Assembly (NCBI GenBank): GCA_033675265.1 | Contig: JAUJYZ010001584.1 | Span: forward strand, 142,501 to 206,500 | Direction of reading: 5' to 3' | From: Actinostola sp. cb2023 | Lineage: Eukaryota > Cnidaria > Anthozoa > Actiniaria > Actinostolidae | DNA length: 64,000 nucleotides | Part shown: in pieces, positions 58,491-64,000 of the stretch | Numbering within the stretch: the stretch's first letter is position 1 | Layout of the letters: every line of letters begins with the position of its first letter | The notes under the pieces: model-generated | What the model was told of the DNA's origin: nothing | Databases searched by the model: none | What the model saw: the letters and a program-made list of their open reading frames with translations, nothing else | Position numbers and translations under genes: made by a program

Positions 58491-59465
58491 TAGCCTGCGT
58501 AGCAAGCGTTTCTTTTGGGGGAAATTGAAGGGCGAAAATGTTGTTTTCGATACGAAAATTCCGTTTTTGCCGCGCGAAACCTAAGTCGAGAGTGCAAAAA
58601 GCCGGAATTAGGGGGAGGGGGAGAGGAGGGAAGGAAACGCTTGCTAACAAACCCCAGGTTTTTGAAAACCCCCGTTCGTGGACGAACGGGCTCTCTGATT
58701 GGTGCGATACGTGACAAGCGTTACACTAGAATGGCTTCCCAGTAGTTTTACTACATAACTTGTTTGAAAACCGGTTTGACAAGAAAGTGTGAAGCGAGGT
58801 ATTTCTAGCTCGACAGTGAACTGAACCTAAAACAATCTTAAAATCAAACGTTTCCTCGACTTTGGTGTTGAAAACATTGTGATACACCGAGGAACTATGG
58901 ATTTTTGATGAAAAAGAACAAGAATGGTGAAGAAAATGGCAAGAAAGTTGAGGATTCTGTTGTGTTTTTGAATAAAATTGTAGTTGAAGTGCGCGCGCTA
59001 CTGTCGGCGTCGCTATCATCACGTCGCCATTGAGCGCGCGCTGTTTTCTTCAGAAATTTGGTGTTTTTCAGTGAAATACACCTAATGTTATGTTAATGTT
59101 TTTCATATATATTATTAGGAGTGAAATTTGAGCTCTTTGAAAACCCACGAGTTCACATTTCTTCCAATTTGCACTCGAAACTATATGTACTGACGTTTGT
59201 TTACATTCGGTGGGGGAATATGATTGGTCGGAATTTGACAGTTCTTATTGAAAGGTAAAAGGGGCGGTTTTCAAAAACATGGGGTTTGTTAGCAAGCGTT
59301 TCCTCCCCTCCTCTCCCCCTCCCCCTAATTCCAGCTTTTTGCACTCGTCTTAGGTTTCGCGCGGCCAAAACTGAAACACAGCTATCCCAAAACAACTTTT
59401 TCGTATCAAAAACAACTTTTTCGCCTTTTAATTTCCCCCAAAAGAAACGCTTGCTACGCAGGCTA
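58491..59465. mobile_element. 975-bp non-autonomous element, TAGCCTGCG termini, perfect 9-bp TSD
   Basis: The arms are about 190 bp: TAGCCTGCGTAGCAAGCGTT at the left, inverse at the right. The flanks are ACTTCACGC on both sides (58482-58490, 59466-59474). The arms end near GTTAGCAAGCGTTTCC. The interior has no supported gene; 70- to 100-codon frames are artefacts. Confidence 0.9.
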
Positions 59466-61232
59466 ACTTCACGCTAGTAGAGCGTCTAGTTATTATTATT
59501 ATTACGCTCTTCGAAACAATGAGCGGTTCGAGCAGTTTGCACGATGCTGTGCGAGTGTTCGACCGCCATGTTGTGACGCCATAACCATTAACTATGATTG
59601 AATTGGAAGGCCTGCATGGTTTCTTTAAATCGCTTGGTTTCGAAACTAATCACAATTTGCTTTTATTTGTTTTGATTCGTCTTTGTTTTCAAGGAGACGC
59701 CTCAGCCAAAAATATAATTCAATTATTGTTGAATTATGATTTTCCCTGAAGAATATATATTTTCATGTCACAAAACTTTATAGTCTTGTGTGACATTTGA
59801 ATTTAAATGACGTCATTCTGTTGAGATGTGATATTTGCATAATGGATGGCAGTCCCATCGTTTACGTTTCCTAACTTTCTCTAGCTGGTTTGGGGCTTTC
59901 AGACTTCACACAAATACAAACGCGCAGAAACGGGTTCGTCGGGTGATATCGATAAGCTTGGTAAGACATTGGTAAGACATCTTTCACTGCGGGCTGGGTA
60001 CAGTACGTCAAACAAAATACCTTTTGTCTCAGATTTATTTATCAGTAGTAAACGATCAGGGAAATATAGAAAGGAAATAAGATAATCTTCCTTGAATAGA
60101 GTAATTCTTTAGCTCCAAAGTGAAGAAAGCTAAGAAGTATTGAACTCTTCTAATGGTTTGAAACCGATCAGCTAAAAGACTGATTTGGCACATGCCGAAT
60201 ATCAAATTGAATTGACAATTATTGACCAGTCGAAACTGAGGCATTTACCTTACTTCTAGAGGATATTCAATATCTCAATTACTTGTATGAATCGATGAAT
60301 ATGACTACAGAATGTTTTGTGTGGGGTTCTGCTTACCAACTAAATGACTAGTCCCGATGAATTTATAGCATATATTGTCATTCAGTTAGTGGTACGAGCA
60401 GCTGTTCACTTTGGCAACGAGTGGGTAGCACGTAAAAGTGAATGCTTTACAACCGGCTCAACAAATGAAATTGTAGATCGCATTTTTCCTCCACACATTC
60501 TCTTCTGAAGGTGATCCGGGGGGAGGGGTATACTCGGCCATTTTTTGGGTAGGGGTGTGCCGCCATGATCCCAAAAACCTTACCCTATATCCCAGACCTA
60601 GAAACGGAAATTTTCCGTACCCTAGCCGGTCCCAGACCTAAGCTTGAAAATCTATACCCTATCCCAGACCTAGCTTAGAAGCTCGAAAACCATACCCTGG
60701 CGACACATACCCGTATAGCTTATAACTCGCATAAAATGAATTATTATTTTATCTCTTTTTTCTGGTGAAAAGTTCTCACTTACAAATCAGTATATGTACG
60801 AAGTTGTATGATGCATGCATAGAGTCGTTTTCGTATGAGTGGAAATTAAACCTACGGTCACGGTACGGAATCGAAGACATCTATTCAACCAATCACAACG
60901 CGTAAATCAGTCATCGCTCAACCAATCAGAATGCTTGGATACGGCACGGTCATCACTTCCCACTCATACGAATCGAACATGACTCTGGTACGTATACAGT
61001 CATTATTTCAAAAATATCCGGCCAAATGGACATCAGAGTCCACAACGATATTCTTCAACACCAGGTTTGAAGCGTGTTGTCGTTGATTTAACAACTTCTC
61101 TTCAGTTTAGCTTTCTCCGCATGCATCACCTTTCGGGCTTACTGCATGTGGCTTTAACCTCTACAACTAATAATAATAATAACTTTTCTACTAGATTTTG
61201 AGAGATGGAATAGTATACTAAGCAACTCGTAA
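59466..61232. other. Gene-free interval before the dispanin gene, with repeats
   Basis: 60500-60725 has repeated TACCCTATCCCAGACCTA text in both straight and diverged copies. (AAT)n is at 61169-61180. The dispanin promoter must lie at the right end, but no clear TATA element was identified. Confidence 0.45.
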
Positions 61233-62344
61233 ATGGCGACAGCAACATTTAATACAGGTATGAAGCTGCTATATAGATTTGTCTTTAGAATAAAGAACTA
61301 AGGCTGACTACAGGTACTACGTACACCCACAAAACACCGCGATCAGTCAAATGTCTGCGAATTCAGTATGACAGCGAAACCGGCGAAATTTCACTTTTGA
61401 AACTGCCTGCATGCTTGGATTAATTGAAATACCACTGAGCCCGTGCTAAGCCTACGACGGTCACATTGTAAGATCCTTCAGTGTTCAGAATACATCGGTA
61501 TAAAGAGGGGACGTTGGGGGATAGCTGATACCGCAATACCGCATCAAAAAAAAAAATACCATAATACCGCATCTAAATTAACGACTTGAAATTTGAAACA
61601 ATAGTAGTAATGTTTTGGAAACAACCGGAATACCGAAATATGCTAAAGAAATTTCAACTTCACCGTATACCGTAGGCCAAAATCGCCAAATACCGCATAC
61701 CGCAGACCAGGACGATACCACAATACCGCATCTCAAAATATAAAATACCGTAATATCGCACAAAAAATCGACGGATATCGCAATACCGCGAGCCCCCATG
61801 TCTATAAACTATGTTCATAAACAACTAAAATATATGTCTTGCCTGTCGGGTTCGCCTTTGAAAGAGACATTTCATGTTTTTTGTAGGCTCTCAGTAACAC
61901 ATCCCATTGACGTACAATGTTTTATTTCCTAACAGCGTGTAACTCATCTTACTTCCACAGAAGTTCTACAAGGTCGAACGTCTCCATTTGATGGAGCGGA
62001 TTTTCAACTAGTTTATCCCCCTATACCACCTCCTTTACAACCACAAAAGATTCCCATATCCATCGATATGAGCGCTGAAAGTACTGGTCAGCGTACTATA
62101 CCCATACATAATGGCATTACGTGGCAGGTTAGATGCATTGCATGACTTAGATTACATCGTCTCGTTTCGTCTCGTTCGCTTAGTTGATTTTGATTGCCAA
62201 TTTCCTAATTATTATTATGTAGGCACCAATCCCTCACGACCCTAAGCCAGAAAACCACATGACTCTTGCATTTCTAAGCACCTTCTTCTGCGCATGCCCA
62301 TGTGGATTGATGTCGTTATGTCACGCAATACAGGTAAGATGAAA

Positions 62345-62376
<32 letters not shown>

Positions 62377-62716
62377 GTTTATTTAAACACGGTAAATTCA
62401 TCAGTAACATAACAATATAAGTAGTGATATCCTAGAAATGCATTCATGACTCCTAGAAATGCATTCATGACGACATTCATGTGCACGTGTACTCACACAT
62501 TTTCTGTAGCTGCAAAATTTATTTACATTTTACATGTCACGTGGTCAACAGGTAAATTCAGATTATCTCCATGGCAACAGAATAAGTGCTGACTACAATT
62601 CTCGACAAGCCTGGAAATGGGGACTGGCGTCTGTGGTGTTGGGCTGCCTGTGTTTTTTGATAGTTATCTTGTACTATCTGGTCTTCATGGCTGTACATAT
62701 GGGTAGGATGACATAA
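61233..62716 (+). CDS. CD225/dispanin family membrane protein, four exons, 155 aa
   Basis: Exons 61233-61257, 61961-62127, 62223-62333 and 62552-62716 join in frame. The N-terminal half is Pro-rich (YPPIPPPLQPQKIP) and likely cytosolic. The CD225 domain follows: TM1 region LAFLSTFFCACPCGLMSLCH (about residues 79-98) with the paired Cys and Pro-x-Gly turn, then YLHGNRISADYNSRQAW, then TM2 about 125-150 (VLGCLCFLIVILYYLVF). The motif order matches dispanins such as PRRT1/SYNDIG1/TMEM91 and the IFITM proteins; family members bend or stiffen membranes and regulate vesicle fusion. Which subfamily this is cannot be told. The last exon's TM2 coding sequence is the first unit of an 80-bp minisatellite reaching the window end, and the stop TAA lies inside that first unit. 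Confidence 0.88.
61528..61795 (+). repeat. Degenerate ATACCGCAATACCGCATC repeat in dispanin intron 1
   Basis: Words ATACCGC(A) recur at least ten times with spacing of about 10-40 bases. Confidence 0.6.
62343..62376 (+). repeat. (CATA)n microsatellite in dispanin intron 3
   Basis: Eight CATA units. Confidence 0.9.
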
Positions 62717-64000
62717 CATTAGGCTGCCTGTGTTGTTTGATAGTTATCTTGTACTATCTGGTCTTCGTGGCTGTACATGTGGGTAGGATAACATAACATT
62801 GGGCTGCCTGTGTTGTTTGATAGTTATCTTGTACTATCTGGTCTTCGTGGCTGTACATGTGGGTAGGATGACATAACACTGGGCTGCCTGTGTTGTTTGA
62901 TAGTTATCTTGTACTATCTGGTCTTCATGGCTGTACATGTGGGTAGGATGACATAACATTGGGCTGCCTGTGTTGTTTGATAGTTATCTTGTACTATCTG
63001 GTCTTCATGGCTGTACATGTGGGTAGGATAACATAACATTGGGCTGCCTGACTTGTGTTGTTTGATAGTTATCTTGTACTATCTGCCGTCTTCATGGCTG
63101 TACATGTGGGTAGGATAACATAACATTGGGCTGCCTGTGTTGTTTGATAGTTATCTTGTACTATCTGGTCTTCATGGCTGTACATGTGGGTAGGATAACA
63201 TAACATTGGGCTGCCTGGGCTGCCTGTGTTGTTTGATAGTTATCTTGTACTATCTGCCGTCTTCATGGCTGTACATGTGGGTAGGATAACATAGCATTAG
63301 GCTGCCTGTGTTGTTTGATAGTTATCTTGTACTATCTGGTCTTCGTGGCTGTACATGTGGGTAGGATAACATAACATTGGGCTGCCTGTGTTGTTTGATA
63401 GTTATCTTGTACTATCTGGTCTTCATGGCTGTACATGTGGGTAGGATAACATAACATTGGGCTGCCTGTGTTGTTTGATAGTTTTCTTGTACTATCTGGT
63501 CTTCATGGCTGTACATGTGGGTAGGATAACATAACATTAGGCTGCCTGTGTTGTTTGATAGTTATCTTGTACTATCTGGTCTTCATGGCTGTACATGTGG
63601 GTAGGATAACATAACATTGGGCTGCCTGTGTTGTTTGATAGTTATCTTGTACTATCTGCCGTCTTCATGGCTGTACATGTGGGTAGGATAACATAACATT
63701 GGGCTGCCTGTGTTGTTTGATAGTTATCTTGTACTATCTGGTCTTCATGGCTGTACATGTGGGTAGGATAACATAACATTGGGCTGCCTGTGTTGTTTGA
63801 TAGTTATCTTGTACTATCTGCCGTCTTCATGGCTGTACATGTGGGTAGGATAACATAACATTAGGCTGCCTGTGTTGTTTGATAGTTATCTTGTACTATC
63901 TGGTCTTCGTGGCTGTACATGTGGGTAGGATAACATAACATTGGGCTGCCTGTGTTGTTTGATAGTTATCTTGTACTATCTGGTCTTCATGGCTGTACAT
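62640..64000 (+). repeat. 80-bp minisatellite seeded by the dispanin terminal exon, about 17 units, continues past the window
   Basis: The unit runs from GGGCTGCCTG to ACATAACATT. Unit 1 (62640 to about 62721) encodes TM2, the C-terminus and the stop; later units differ by few substitutions (TTTTTT to TTGTTT, CATATG to CATGTG, GGTAGGATG to GGTAGGATA). Several units carry the same CCGTC-for-GGTC variant, which points to repeated local duplication. It would lie in the 3' UTR or 3' flank. Confidence 0.9.

Noticed and set aside
58490..59395. Frames of 64-98 codons with Arg/Ser-rich peptides
   Set aside because: They lie inside the 975-bp inverted-repeat element and mirror each other across the arms.

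Overview
The window is eukaryotic: every recognisable gene is split by GT-AG introns, intergenic DNA is AT-rich, and hairpin transposons and tandem repeats are dense. The proteins (aminopeptidase N, BAP18, mitochondrial thioredoxin, a dispanin) indicate an animal. Several repeats resemble ones I associate with cnidarians (termini TAGCCTGCG and TACCCTGGTTCC, and a unit 'acgagcatccca..ccactttatata' beside a long G or C run). A cnidarian, perhaps anthozoan, source is therefore a low-confidence inference.

Layout: 1-3400 repeats and hairpins upstream of the first gene; 3421-26195 (+) a 21-exon aminopeptidase N-like M1 peptidase (960 aa, 2883 coding bases in 22.8 kb) whose long introns are mostly tandem arrays; 26876-27185 (-) a small one-TM protein; 27352-27410 (+) a possible first exon; 29381-33830 a decayed 4.45-kb DNA transposon encoding a DDD-type transposase-like protein with a C48 (Ulp1-like) domain; 34815-41021 (+) BAP18, a SANT-type chromatin subunit, six exons; 41723-43362 (-) an unrecognised Pro/Ser-rich protein; 45142-46608 (+) mitochondrial thioredoxin with a WCNPC active site; 49420-53140 (+) a 114-aa two-TM protein; 53225-56172 a TTAA-type element with a MULE-like element nested inside it; 57039-59465 three large palindromic elements; 61233-62716 (+) a CD225/dispanin gene whose last exon runs into an 80-bp minisatellite reaching the window end.

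The host genes are ordinary and unrelated to each other. The unusual signal is architectural. In three genes, tandem arrays incorporate the exon/intron junction itself, so 5' or 3' splice sites, sometimes with adjoining coding sequence, are copied about 10 to 23 times beside the authentic site: aminopeptidase introns 9, 10, 17 and 19 (probably 16), BAP18 intron 3, and the dispanin terminal exon. In intron 19, the array that carries exon sequence has lost the donor GT in every copy. A second theme is a set of hairpin elements (65-975 bp), several with TA(G/C)CCTG termini and 9-bp target duplications, that look Mutator-like. All coordinates, exon joins and repeat counts were read by eye; no database search was run.
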